A stretch of 40,665 nt of DNA from Ancylobacter novellus (lineage in GTDB: Bacteria > Pseudomonadota > Alphaproteobacteria > Rhizobiales > Xanthobacteraceae): positions 1 to 40,665 of the forward strand of contig QFQD01000022.1 in the NCBI GenBank assembly GCA_003241485.1, read 5' to 3'. Below are positions 1 to 8,475 of this stretch, piece after piece. The stretch's first letter is position 1; each line of letters opens with the position of its first letter. A program made the translations under genes and the position numbers. Under the pieces are notes generated by a model that saw nothing but the letters and a program-made list of their open reading frames with translations, had not been told where the DNA came from and did no database searches.

Positions 1-3000
1 ACGGAGCCGACTGATGCCCCCACGCCGCCCTGCGCCGCGCGCAACCGGTCGTTCAGCGCCCCGCGGATCAGCGAGGACTGCTCCATGAACACCGACTGCA
101 CCGAGGCGTGAACCTCGCCCGAGAGCTGGTCATAGGCGAGCCGCGCCTCGCTGGCCGAGTTCAGGAACAGCAGCGAATTATACAGCGCCAGAGACGGGCC
201 GACCTGGCCCAGCGTCCCGAGAGCGCCCGCCGTGGCGAACTGGTTCGGCGTCGCGGCGACGCTGGTAAACACCGCGGGAGGCTCCGGCGGGCCGGGGGGC
301 GTGGGCACGTCAATGGCGACGATGACGTTCACGCCAGTGGCGAGGTCGTTGACGTCCGCCGTCAGGAAGATCGAATTCGTCGTCACCGCGCCGAAGCTCC
401 CGACCACGCCGCCACCCGCGGTGAGGATCGTATAGGTCACCCCGTTCTGGTAACTGGTCTGCGGGTCGAACGCGATCAACTGCACCCCGGCCCCGTTGAG
501 GACGGCCTGACCGGTTGCCACGATCAGGTCGCTGGTGCCGTTGCCGGCGAGTTCGACCTGATAGACGGAGCCAGGCGAGAAGGTTATGTCGCCATTCACA
601 TGCAGCGTGCCGATGGAGTTGCCCGGGGCCACGGTCGCACCCGACCCCAGGGTCACCGGCCCCATCGTGCCGTTGCCGCCCAGCGTGCCGCTTGACAGCA
701 CATCGACCGCGCCGCCCAGTATACCGTTCACCGACAGCTTGCCGGCCGCGACCGTGGTCGTACCGGTGAAGGCGGTGCCGTCGCCGGTATAGTTCAGCGC
801 CCCTGCTCCCGCCTTCACCAGCGCGCCGGTGCCGGAGAGCGTGCCCGTATAGGAAATGTTGTCCGCCCGATAGAATTGTAGCGTACCATCAGTGTTGATG
901 AGCGCCGGGCCGACGATCGAGCCCGAAATACCGCCGTTGCCGAGGCTTAGGGTGCCACCGTTGATCGTGGTCATGCCGGTGTAGTCGTTATCGGCGAGGA
1001 AATAGGTCGTGCCGGCCTCGACGGATACCGAGGTTTGACCGGTGCCGCCCGCCGTCGGGTCGACATTCTGCGTGATCAGCACGGGCGTGCCGGAGGCGGT
1101 GCCGTCGCTGGTGAAGTAATAGGCGCCGGAGGTGTGGTTGAACACCACCGTGCCCGCCCCGCCGGATGCCCCGACGCTTTCGGCCCTGACGATACCTGGC
1201 GCGCTCGCCGCGGAACCGGCCGCGCTGCCGATGACCAGCGTGCCCGAGCCGTTGGCCCCGCCGGCGAGCTCGATCGTGCCGCTGCCGCCATTGATTGACA
1301 CCGAACCGCCCGACACGGTCAGCCGGCCGACGCCGCCATAGGCGACATAGAGCTCGCCGAGCACGTCCAGCGCGCTGCCGTCGCCCGACACCACCACCTC
1401 GCCGCCGGTTCCGGTGTAGTTGGCGAGATAGAGCCCGTCGGTGATGGTGAGCGAGCCGCCGCCGGACACGGTGATCTCAGGCGTCGCCGCCGCTCCGTTG
1501 GCGACGATGTAGGAATCGAGGATGGTCGCCCCGCCGGTCACCTCGAAGGTGCCGCCCCAGAAGGCGACGCCGCCGAAGGTCGAATTGCCTGTCGACACCA
1601 GCGTGCCGCCGTTCAGCGAGAAATAGCCGCCGAAATCGCTGTTGCCCGACAGCGTCAGCGTCTCGCCCGGCGCGCTGAACACGAAGGCCGCCGGCCCCGG
1701 CCACGGCGCGCTGGCCCCGGTGATGGCGCCGGCGAAGGTGCCGCCGTGATAGAGATAGATCGCCCCCTGCGACCCGGTCTCCAGCGTGCCCTCGCCCGCC
1801 AGCAAATGCAGCGACGCGCCATAGCCGTTCAGATCCAGCGTCGCGCCCGCCGAAATGCTCACATCGCTGAACAAAGGCAGAGCCGTCGCGGAACCGACGA
1901 CCAGCGTGCCCTCGCCCACGGTCGTTCCGCCGAGATAGCTGCCAATGCCCGCCAGTGTCAGCGTCGCGCTACCCATCTTCACCAAGCCGCCCGTGCCGCT
2001 GATCGTGCCGGCATAGGTGCCATCAAGAGATTGATTGACCGTAAGGTCGATCCCGCCGGGTGCGGGCGCGGAACGGATGACCAGCGTGCCCTCGCCGAGG
2101 TTCGTTCCGCCGACATAGGTGTTGCTGCCCGACAGTATCAGCGTTCCGGCGCCCGCCTTTGTCACCGTTCCGCTGCCCGACAGTATCAGCGTTCCGGCGC
2201 CCGCCTTTGTCAGCGTTCCGCTGCCCGCCACTGTCAGCGTTCCGCTGCCCGTGCCGCTGCCCGTGCGGGCAGAGTTGCCATCAAGAGTTTGAAGGACCGT
2301 AAGGTTGAGCTCGCCGAGTGTGATGCTCGCGCCGCTATCGGTACCCGAGAGGTTGGCAATGCTCGCGCTCGTACCGGTCAGTCCCGACAGGTCAAGCGCG
2401 TCATTCACGGTGACGCCGGTTGCATTGGCGAGCGTGGCCGACCCGGCTAACCTCAATGTACCTTCGCTGACGATGACCTGCATGCCGTTGCCGACATCCC
2501 CATCGGTGATGGTCCAACGGGATGTTCCGGCCTTCTCCAGCGTCCCGAAGCCGCTCCCCGCATAGGTGCCGACCGCGCCGGTGAAATCCGCCGCGACGTT
2601 GTTGTCGCCACCGAGGACAAAGCGATCCGTACTGCCGACGCCGGTGAGGGCGCCGGTGATCGTGCCAAGATTGCCGCCCGCATCCGCACGCAGTTCAAGC
2701 GTGTTGCTGCCGCCGGTGAAGGCTATGGCGGAGGCCCGCCCCATGCCTTGCGCGCCGCCGGTGATGGAGGCCGTCGCGCCGTCGAGAATGATGGTGAGCC
2801 CACTGCCGGAAATACCGGCGCCACCGATCGGACTTGCCCCCGTGCCGCTGGCCCCGCCCGTTACGCCCGCCTGGACGAGGATTTCCGTCCTGCCGGTCGT
2901 GTTCGTCGCGCGAATGCCATCGCCTCCCCGGCCGGAACCAAAAAGGCCATCCGTGGCCGCACCGCCGACGACATCGGCCTTGATGACCAGCGTATTGTTG

Positions 3001-3968
3001 CCACTCGTGCCGGAGACGACAATGCCGTGACCGCCATCAGCCCCGACCGCGTTGCCCGCTCCTGCCGCGCCGCCCGTTACCGCGCCTTCTAAGGTGACGA
3101 CATTGTTGCCGTCGCCACCCTGCAGCGCAAAACCGCTTCCACCATTGCCACCTTGGTACGACGCGCTACCAATGCCGGAGCCGCCCGCGCCGCCATTCAG
3201 CGCCGCTCCGATGACAAGCGTATTGGCGCCTGTTGCCTGATGCAGGACAAGGCCGCTGCCACCATTTCCGCCTACGGCACCCCAGCCATAATCGCCGCCC
3301 TGACCGCCGGAGATAGCAGGAACATTGCCTGCATCTATGTTGGCAATGCCGCCGGTGAGGCCGGTGATGACGGCGCCGAAGCCGCCGCCGCCGCCACCGC
3401 CGCCATAGCCAGCAAAGCCCGCCTCGCCACCCTTGCCGCCATTTCCGCCGGCAATCATGCTGGCGGGCAACGCGCCGAGCGTGCCGACATAACCGTGGGC
3501 GCCGCCACCACCGCCACCGCCGGAATTATTGTTACCCGCGGTCTGGCCATCGCCGCCGTCGGCACCAGGCGAACCGCCGCCTATGCCACCGGTTCCGCCC
3601 CCGGTGGAGCCTGCGCCACCGTCACCGCCGACACTGCCGCTACCGCCGCCACCACCGCCGGTGGTGGGATAATCGGCGTTCGAGCCTGTGCCGCCTGTGC
3701 CGCCGAGGCCGGTGAGGTCTGCCGTGCCGCCCGCGCCGCTGCCGATGAGAATGCTGCCGCCGCCGGTTCCACCATCACCATCGGCCGCGTGGGCTGGCGT
3801 CACGAGCAGCGGAGAGGAGAGCAGGAGCGGCGAAAACAGCGCCGTCACAATCAGGCAGCCCGCAACGGAGCCCAGCAAAGCTGACCGGCGGCGGGAAAGA
3901 CGGGGGCTGTTGCCGCCGGAGGAATAAGGCAAGGAGGACGTGGCCTCGACGCAGGACTGCCAAGGCAC
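1..3968 (-). CDS. Autotransporter adhesin-like protein, glycine-rich passenger (3' end off window)
   Basis: About 1,322 codons read on the minus strand without a stop, and the frame is still open at base 1. The GTG start at 3968 is chosen because AGGGAG lies 6 nt upstream and no better start is in frame. The first 61 or so residues form an extended signal peptide: a polar N-region, basic RLSRRR, a long hydrophobic core, then AHA before ADGDGG. Residues about 62-390 are extremely Gly-rich (GGxGGxG). The remainder carries autotransporter-associated beta-strand repeats of the form KAGAGTLxLSGxNTYxGGT (near 1893-1998, 2064-2220 and 723-830). Just before the window edge, LSGEVHAS followed by a short helix is the usual linker to the outer-membrane beta-barrel, so the missing part should be a barrel of roughly 280 residues (family knowledge). 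A surface-exposed beta-helix adhesin is inferred; ligand unknown. Confidence 0.88.
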   Translation of the reverse strand, partial: MPWQSCVEATSSLPYSSGGNSPRLSRRRSALLGSVAGCLIVTALFSPLLLSSPLLVTPAHAADGDGGTGGGSILIGSGAGGTADLTGLGGTGGTGSNADYPTTGGGGGGSGSVGGDGGAGSTGGGTGGIGGGSPGADGGDGQTAGNNNSGGGGGGGAHGYVGTLGALPASMIAGGNGGKGGEAGFAGYGGGGGGGGFGAVITGLTGGIANIDAGNVPAISGGQGGDYGWGAVGGNGGSGLVLHQATGANTLVIGAALNGGAGGSGIGSASYQGGNGGSGFALQGGDGNNVVTLEGAVTGGAAGAGNAVGADGGHGIVVSGTSGNNTLVIKADVVGGAATDGLFGSGRGGDGIRATNTTGRTEILVQAGVTGGASGTGASPIGGAGISGSGLTIILDGATASITGGAQGMGRASAIAFTGGSNTLELRADAGGNLGTITGALTGVGSTDRFVLGGDNNVAADFTGAVGTYAGSGFGTLEKAGTSRWTITDGDVGNGMQVIVSEGTLRLAGSATLANATGVTVNDALDLSGLTGTSASIANLSGTDSGASITLGELNLTVLQTLDGNSARTGSGTGSGTLTVAGSGTLTKAGAGTLILSGSGTVTKAGAGTLILSGSNTYVGGTNLGEGTLVIRSAPAPGGIDLTVNQSLDGTYAGTISGTGGLVKMGSATLTLAGIGSYLGGTTVGEGTLVVGSATALPLFSDVSISAGATLDLNGYGASLHLLAGEGTLETGSQGAIYLYHGGTFAGAITGASAPWPGPAAFVFSAPGETLTLSGNSDFGGYFSLNGGTLVSTGNSTFGGVAFWGGTFEVTGGATILDSYIVANGAAATPEITVSGGGSLTITDGLYLANYTGTGGEVVVSGDGSALDVLGELYVAYGGVGRLTVSGGSVSINGGSGTIELAGGANGSGTLVIGSAAGSAASAPGIVRAESVGASGGAGTVVFNHTSGAYYFTSDGTASGTPVLITQNVDPTAGGTGQTSVSVEAGTTYFLADNDYTGMTTINGGTLSLGNGGISGSIVGPALINTDGTLQFYRADNISYTGTLSGTGALVKAGAGALNYTGDGTAFTGTTTVAAGKLSVNGILGGAVDVLSSGTLGGNGTMGPVTLGSGATVAPGNSIGTLHVNGDITFSPGSVYQVELAGNGTSDLIVATGQAVLNGAGVQLIAFDPQTSYQNGVTYTILTAGGGVVGSFGAVTTNSIFLTADVNDLATGVNVIVAIDVPTPPGPPEPPAVFTSVAATPNQFATAGALGTLGQVGPSLALYNSLLFLNSASEARLAYDQLSGEVHASVQSVFMEQSSLIRGALNDRLRAAQGGVGASVGS
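2125..2220. repeat. Two near-identical 48-bp tandem repeats inside the autotransporter
   Basis: Units 2125-2172 and 2173-2220 differ at one base only (C at 2165 versus G at 2213). A degenerate partial unit continues from 2221 to about 2270. Each unit encodes 16 residues of the GSGTLTKAGAGTLILS type, which is the core of the autotransporter beta-strand repeat. The near identity at DNA level suggests recent duplication or slippage that keeps the reading frame. Confidence 0.9.
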
Positions 3969-4091
3969 GTTACGCTCCCTTAGATACCGGAGCGGAAGGT
4001 TAGGCGATGCGGTGCTGCCGGCGAAGTCTCGTAGACCCGCCTGACGTCGAGAAAGCACACCTGTTGCCCAAAGGGCACATGCCCCCGCCTG

Positions 4092-5372
4092 TCAGCCCGC
4101 CATGCGGAAGGCCGCTGCGCGCCGGTGTCCCTCCAGCCCTTCGCTGGCGCTCTGGCGCACGGCCGGGGGCGCGACAGCGGCGACGCCGCGCTCATCCAGC
4201 CACTGATGCGTGCAGATCTTCACGAAGGAGCCGACCCACAGGCCGCCGGTGTAGCGGCCGGCACCCATGGTGGGCAGGGTGTGGTTGGTGCCGCAGCATT
4301 TGTCGGAATAGACCACGCTCGCCAGCGTGCCGATGAACAGCGAGCCGTAATTGCGCAGCTTTGCCGCCGTCGCGTGCGCATCATGGGTGTGGACCTGCAG
4401 ATGCTCGGCGGCGATGTGGTCGGAATAGGCGATCATCGCCTCCTCGGAGTCGCACAGCGCGATCTCGCCGAAATCGGCCCAGGCCTGACCGGCGACGGGG
4501 GCCGTGGAGAGCGTCGCGAGCTGCTTTTCGACCTCGACCAGCGTCGCCTGCGCCAGCGAGCGGCTGGTGGTGATGAGGCCGACACGGGTGCGCACGTCGT
4601 GCTCGGCCTGCGCCAGCAGGTCGGTGGCGATCATCTCGGGATCGCCCGTCTCGTCGGCGACGATGAAGATCTCGCTCGGACCGGCGAGCTGGTCGATGCC
4701 GACGGGCCCGAAGACCTGGCGCTTGGCCTCGTTCACATAGGCATTGCCGGGACCGACCACCTTGTCGGCGGCTGGAATGGTCTCGGTGCCGAACGCCATC
4801 GCCGCGATGGCCTGCGCGCCGCCGACGCGGAAGATGCGGTCGGCGCCGGAGAGATGGCAGCCGGCGATCATGGCAGGATGGGCGGTCGGCGGCAGGCAGG
4901 CGATCACCTCGTCGCAGCCGGCCACCTTGGCGGGAACCAGCGTCATGATCGGCGCCGACAGCAGCGGATAGCGCCCGCCCGGCACATAGGCGCCGACGCG
5001 CTGGATCGGAATCACCCGATGGCCGAGGTGAAGGCCCGGAAGCGCTTCCACCTCAAGCGGAAGGATGGTGGCGAGCTGGGCCTGCGCAAACGCACGCACG
5101 CGCTCGATGGCGAATTCGGTGTCGGCGCGGGTCTGCGGGTCGAGATTGGCGAGAGCGCTCGCGCGCTCCTCCGCCGTCACCTCGATGGAGGTGACGTCGC
5201 TCTTGTCGAACAGCCGGGAATAATGGCGCACCGCCTCGTCGCCGCGTGTGCGGACCGCGTCGAGCACTTCCTTGACCGTGGCGGCGATCTTGGTGGTGTC
5301 ACTGCCATCGTCCTGGCGCGGCGCCTTGATGTGGTGGATCTGGGCGCGGAGTTCGGGGCTGAGAGCGGACAT
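4092..5372 (-). CDS. HisD-family dehydrogenase (histidinol dehydrogenase paralogue, HpsN-like)
   Basis: 426 residues, the usual length for the zinc- and NAD-dependent histidinol dehydrogenase family, which oxidises an alcohol to a carboxylate in two steps. The ATG at 5372 has AGGGAA 5 nt upstream; longer in-frame starts run into the divergent promoter. Key residues are intact: Q255 and H258 in AQAEHD, the E323-H324 pair in AAEHLQ, D357 in YSDK, and H416 in EGLEGH, matching Q259, H262, E326/H327, D360 and H419 of E. coli HisD. The segment RYTGGLWVGSFVK is typical of paralogues such as HpsN (sulfopropanediol dehydrogenase) rather than biosynthetic HisD, and no his genes are nearby. It is divergent from a PuuR-like regulator and shares an operator-like element with an ABC importer, so a catabolic role on an imported alcohol or amino alcohol is inferred. 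The true substrate is unknown. Confidence 0.85.
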   Translation of the reverse strand: MSALSPELRAQIHHIKAPRQDDGSDTTKIAATVKEVLDAVRTRGDEAVRHYSRLFDKSDVTSIEVTAEERASALANLDPQTRADTEFAIERVRAFAQAQLATILPLEVEALPGLHLGHRVIPIQRVGAYVPGGRYPLLSAPIMTLVPAKVAGCDEVIACLPPTAHPAMIAGCHLSGADRIFRVGGAQAIAAMAFGTETIPAADKVVGPGNAYVNEAKRQVFGPVGIDQLAGPSEIFIVADETGDPEMIATDLLAQAEHDVRTRVGLITTSRSLAQATLVEVEKQLATLSTAPVAGQAWADFGEIALCDSEEAMIAYSDHIAAEHLQVHTHDAHATAAKLRNYGSLFIGTLASVVYSDKCCGTNHTLPTMGAGRYTGGLWVGSFVKICTHQWLDERGVAAVAPPAVRQSASEGLEGHRRAAAFRMAG

Positions 5373-5445
5373 GGCGTTTCCCTGTGATGGCGGGTGGATG
5401 GTGAGGCCCGCCGCCCGCCGGGACAATTGGCGGCGAGGTGGTCGT

Positions 5446-5460
5446 CTATTATATTCACCG
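5446..5460. promoter_or_regulatory. PuuR-box-like operator, site 1
   Basis: ATTATATTCACCG at 5448-5460 is repeated exactly at 6080-6092 upstream of the importer. Read on the minus strand it gives CGGTGAATATAAT, close to the AAAATATAATGAACA consensus I recall for E. coli PuuR. It lies between the divergent dehydrogenase (start 5372) and regulator (start 5497), 37 bp before the regulator ATG, so autoregulation is likely. Confidence 0.6.
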
Positions 5461-5496
5461 GCCATCTCTGACCCCTGCTCCGCGCACGAGGCCGCC

Positions 5497-6045
5497 ATGC
5501 CGCATATCGGACCTGGAATTCGCGAACTGCGCCGTCGCCGCAATCTCGGCATCCGCCGGCTGGCGCTGCGGTCGGGCGTCTCGCACTCGTCGATCTCGCT
5601 GATCGAGCGCGACAAGATCAGCCCGTCCATCGACACGCTGGCGGCCATACTGGAGGCGCTGGGCACGACGCTGGTCGGGTTTTTCTCGGAACTTCAGCAG
5701 ATGTCGTCCTACTCGCCCTTCTATGAGGCGGCCGAATTGCCGGAAGTCGGCAGCGGCGAGGCGATCTCCTATCGCGTGATCGGCATTAATCACCCCAACC
5801 GGCAGATCCTCGTCCTGCACGAGACCTATGCCGTCGGCGCCGATACCGGAGAAGCGTTCTCCCATACCGCGCAGGAGGCGGGCATGGTGATACGTGGCGC
5901 GGTCGAGGTCACGGTGGAGAGCCGGTCCAAGATCCTGCGCGCGGGCGACGCGTATTATTTCGACAGCAAGCTGCCGCACCGCTTTCGCAATGTGGCGGAA
6001 GAGCCGAGCGAGATCGTCAGCGCGATCAACCCGCCGACCTATTAG
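5497..6045 (+). CDS. PuuR-like XRE-cupin transcriptional regulator
   Basis: 182 residues. An N-terminal XRE helix-turn-helix occupies residues about 7-60, with recognition region SGVSHSSISLIERDKISPS, followed by FFSE. A cupin sensor domain spans about 105-175 (HxxQEAGMVIRG ... AGDAYYFDSKLPHRFRN). The domain order, length and several stretches (HPNRQ, ETY, TGE, PHRFRN) resemble E. coli PuuR, the putrescine-responsive repressor (similarity recalled, not computed). ATG at 5497 starts right at the HTH; the frame extends upstream but into the promoter region. It probably senses the transported compound or a metabolite and represses both the dehydrogenase and the importer through the repeated ATTATATTCACCG elements. 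Activator function cannot be excluded. Confidence 0.85.
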   Translation: MPHIGPGIRELRRRRNLGIRRLALRSGVSHSSISLIERDKISPSIDTLAAILEALGTTLVGFFSELQQMSSYSPFYEAAELPEVGSGEAISYRVIGINHPNRQILVLHETYAVGADTGEAFSHTAQEAGMVIRGAVEVTVESRSKILRAGDAYYFDSKLPHRFRNVAEEPSEIVSAINPPTY

Positions 6046-6075
6046 GGCGTGTCAGCCCAAAAACCGGGCATAACT

Positions 6076-6092
6076 GGTCATTATATTCACCG
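6076..6092. promoter_or_regulatory. PuuR-box-like operator, site 2
   Basis: The second copy of ATTATATTCACCG, at 6080-6092. With its flank the minus strand reads TGAATATAATGACCA, matching 12 of 15 positions of the recalled E. coli PuuR consensus. GGTC and GACC flank it (GGTC at 6076-6079, GACC at 6092-6095), giving a loose dyad. It sits 87 bp before the binding-protein ATG and should control the ABC operon. Confidence 0.6.
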
Positions 6093-6178
6093 ACCCTGCT
6101 TGCCCTCCCCCAACGTTCTGTCACGCTGGGCGGTAGCGTGCTTTGCTGCACGGATCAACGACAACAGGGGGAAATTCC

Positions 6179-7234
6179 ATGACGGTGAAATCTGCTCTTC
6201 TTCGGATCGGCGGCGCCGGCCTCGCCCTTGGCCTGATGGCAGCGGCGGTCCCGGCCTCGGCACGCGATCTGACGGTCGTGTCCTGGGGCGGCAACTATCA
6301 GGACGCACAGAAGAAAATCTACTTCCAGCCATTCTCCAAGGCCATCGGCAAGCCCGTGCTCGACGAGAGCTGGGACGGCGGCATCGGCGTCATCGCCGCC
6401 AAGGTAAAGGCGGGCGTGCCGAACTGGGACGTGGTGCAGGTCGAGACCGAGGAACTTGAGCTCGGCTGCGCCGACGGCTTCTACGAGAAGATCGACTGGA
6501 GCAAGCTCGGCGGCAAGGACAAGTTCCTGCCCGCGGCTGTCAGCGACTGCGGCGTCGGCGCCATCGTGTGGTCGACCATGCTCAGCTACGACGCCGACCG
6601 CCTGAAGACCCCGCCGACCTCGTGGGCGGATTTCTGGGACGTGAAGAAATTCCCCGGCAAGCGCGGTTTCCGCCGCGGCCCGAAATACTCCCTCGAATTC
6701 GCGCTCATGGCCGACGGCGTGAAGCCGGAAGAGGTCTACAAGGTTCTCGGCACGCCGGAGGGCGTCGACCGCGCCTTCAAGAAGCTCGACGAGCTGAAGC
6801 CGAACATCGTGTGGTGGGAAGCCGGCGCGCAGCCGCTCTCCCTGCTCGCGTCGGGCGAAGTGGTGATGTCGACCGCCTATAACGGGCGCCTCGCCGGCAT
6901 CAACAAGACCGAAGGCAAGAACTTCCAGGGCGTCTGGCCGGGCAGCATCTACGCCATCGACAGCTGGGTCATCCTCAAGGACAGCCCGAACGCCAAGGAA
7001 GCGATGGACTTCATCGCCTTTGCCAGCGCGCCGGAGAACCAGTCGAAGCTGCCGGAATTCATCGCCTACGGCCTGCCCAACAAGGCTGCCGCCGCGATGG
7101 TCCCCGCCGCCCTGCAGAAGGACCTGCCGACCACGCAGGCCAACCTCACCGGCGCGATCGCGCTGGACGGCGCCTTCTGGGTCGACAATGTCGAAGAGCT
7201 GACCAAGCGCTTCAACGCCTGGCTCGCCAAGTAA
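6179..7234 (+). CDS. ABC transporter substrate-binding protein, PotD/spermidine-putrescine type
   Basis: 351 residues. The ATG at 6179 follows a GGGGGAA ribosome site; the frame is open further upstream without a better site. Residues 1-24 form a Sec signal peptide ending in ASA before RDLTVVSWGG, so the mature protein is periplasmic. The WGGNY start, the mid-protein NIVWWEAGAQPLSLLASGE stretch and the late SAPENQ helix are typical of family 1/8 extracellular binding proteins linked to polyamine- or opine-type importers. It opens a four-gene operon with one ATPase and two permeases, preceded by a PuuR-box-like site. A ligand that is polyamine or a related amine is inferred from regulator and transporter family; no ligand residues were assigned. 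Confidence 0.88.
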   Translation: MTVKSALLRIGGAGLALGLMAAAVPASARDLTVVSWGGNYQDAQKKIYFQPFSKAIGKPVLDESWDGGIGVIAAKVKAGVPNWDVVQVETEELELGCADGFYEKIDWSKLGGKDKFLPAAVSDCGVGAIVWSTMLSYDADRLKTPPTSWADFWDVKKFPGKRGFRRGPKYSLEFALMADGVKPEEVYKVLGTPEGVDRAFKKLDELKPNIVWWEAGAQPLSLLASGEVVMSTAYNGRLAGINKTEGKNFQGVWPGSIYAIDSWVILKDSPNAKEAMDFIAFASAPENQSKLPEFIAYGLPNKAAAAMVPAALQKDLPTTQANLTGAIALDGAFWVDNVEELTKRFNAWLAK

Positions 7235-7253
7235 ACCAGGCTCGCCAAGCTAG

Positions 7254-7290
7254 CTCCCGCGCCGCGCCTTCCGGAGGCGTGGCGCGGGAG
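7254..7290 (+). other. Strong intercistronic hairpin between binding protein and ATPase genes
   Basis: A 16-bp stem, CTCCCGCGCCGCGCCT (7254-7269) against 7275-7290 with a single G-T position, closes on the loop TCCGG. No T-run follows. In ABC operons such hairpins often stabilise the upstream transcript or partly terminate so that the binding protein is made in excess. That role is inference here. Confidence 0.7.
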
Positions 7291-7410
7291 ATGGGCTATA
7301 GTTCATGTGGTACACGCGATTCTTGATCGTTGGCCCGGCCGGCCCGATCGTCGCCTGAAGGTGACTTCGCGCGGGAACATCACGCAAAGCCCTCATTCCG
7401 GAGATTGCGT

Positions 7411-8475
7411 TTGGCGCCCTTCATCCATTTCGATCAGGTCACCAAATCCTACGGCCCGCTGCGCGTCGTTGATAAGCTCGACCTGCAGGTCGCCAAGGGC
7501 GAGTTCGTCAGTCTGCTGGGTCCGTCCGGCTCGGGCAAGACCACGATACTGATGATGCTCGCGGGTTTCGAGCACCCGTCCCACGGCGCCATCTGGCTCG
7601 ACGGCACCCGCATCGAGAACCTGCCCTCGCACAAGCGCAACATGGGCGTGGTGTTCCAGAACTACGCGCTGTTCCCGCACATGACGGTCGCCGAGAACGT
7701 CGCCTTTCCCCTCGTCATGCGCGGGGTCTCGAAGGCGCAGGCCGCCGAACGCGTGGCGCGCGCGCTCGACATGGTTCGGCTCGCCCATCTCAAGGACCGC
7801 CGTCCCGCCCAGCTTTCGGGTGGCCAGCAGCAGCGTGTCGCGCTGACCCGCGCGCTGGTGTTCGAGCCCACGGTCGTGCTGATGGACGAGCCGCTGGGCG
7901 CGCTGGACAAGCAATTGCGCGAGCACATGCAGCTCGAACTGCGCGACCTGCATCGCAAGCTCGGCCTGACGGTGATCTTCGTCACGCATGACCAGTCCGA
8001 AGCGCTGACCATGTCGGACCGTATCGCCGTCTTCAACGCCGGCCGCATCGAGCAGCTCGACACGCCGGAAGGCATTTATGACCGCCCGCGCACCCGCTTC
8101 GTCGCCGAATTCATCGGCGAGACCAATCTGTTCGAGGGGGTGGTGAAGCAGGTTTCCGATGGCATTGCGGACGTCACCCTCAATGACGGCGTGACGGTTC
8201 GCGCGGCGATGCTCGCCCCGGTCGAGGTCGGCGCGCCCATCCTGGCTTCGGTGCGCCCCGAGCGGGTGCATCTGCAGAGCGAGGCGGGATCCGCCAACGT
8301 CATTCCCGTCACGGTGACGGACAATGTGTATCAGGGCGACCATCTGCGCACGCATCTCTCCGGGCCTGGGCTCGATCTGGTCGCCAAGGTGCAGCGCCGC
8401 GTTCCAGTGGGGCCGGTCGGCAGCACGGCCTTCGCCTGCTTTGAACCCTCAGAATGCACGTTGATCGCGCCATGA
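7411..8475 (+). CDS. ABC transporter ATP-binding protein, PotA-like
   Basis: 354 residues from a TTG start at 7411, chosen because GGAG lies 7 nt upstream at 7400-7403 and the protein then begins at the beta-strand FIHFDQVTKSYG. Walker A is GPSGSGKTT (residues about 37-45), the Q-loop VVFQNYALFPHMT follows, then the signature LSGGQQQRVALTRAL, Walker B VVLMDEPLGALD and the H-loop VTHDQ. A C-terminal TOBE-like region of about 110 residues follows, as in PotA and other CUT1/polyamine ATPases. It energises the two downstream permeases, and its stop overlaps the next start (ATGA). Confidence 0.93.
   Translation: MAPFIHFDQVTKSYGPLRVVDKLDLQVAKGEFVSLLGPSGSGKTTILMMLAGFEHPSHGAIWLDGTRIENLPSHKRNMGVVFQNYALFPHMTVAENVAFPLVMRGVSKAQAAERVARALDMVRLAHLKDRRPAQLSGGQQQRVALTRALVFEPTVVLMDEPLGALDKQLREHMQLELRDLHRKLGLTVIFVTHDQSEALTMSDRIAVFNAGRIEQLDTPEGIYDRPRTRFVAEFIGETNLFEGVVKQVSDGIADVTLNDGVTVRAAMLAPVEVGAPILASVRPERVHLQSEAGSANVIPVTVTDNVYQGDHLRTHLSGPGLDLVAKVQRRVPVGPVGSTAFACFEPSECTLIAP

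Noticed and set aside
2125..2270. Tandem repeats as a CRISPR array
   Set aside because: The units are adjacent without spacers, in frame and encode a known protein repeat. No cas gene is present.
108..3884. Several plus-strand ORFs of 60-240 codons in the first 4 kb
   Set aside because: They lie opposite the continuous autotransporter frame on the minus strand and have Ala/Arg/Pro-rich shadow composition.
4060..4085. Terminator between the HisD-family gene and the autotransporter
   Set aside because: Only a 5-bp stem (TGCCC-TTT-GGGCA) without a T-run; too weak to call.
4092..5372. Biosynthetic hisD of a histidine operon
   Set aside because: No other his gene nearby, a PuuR-like regulator next to it, and the RYTGGLWVGSFVK segment fits catabolic paralogues better.
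4125..5387. 420-codon ORF on the plus strand opposite the HisD-family gene
   Set aside because: Antisense shadow of a GC-rich gene. The translation is Arg/Gly/His/Asp-rich with no motif, while the minus strand has every HisD catalytic residue.
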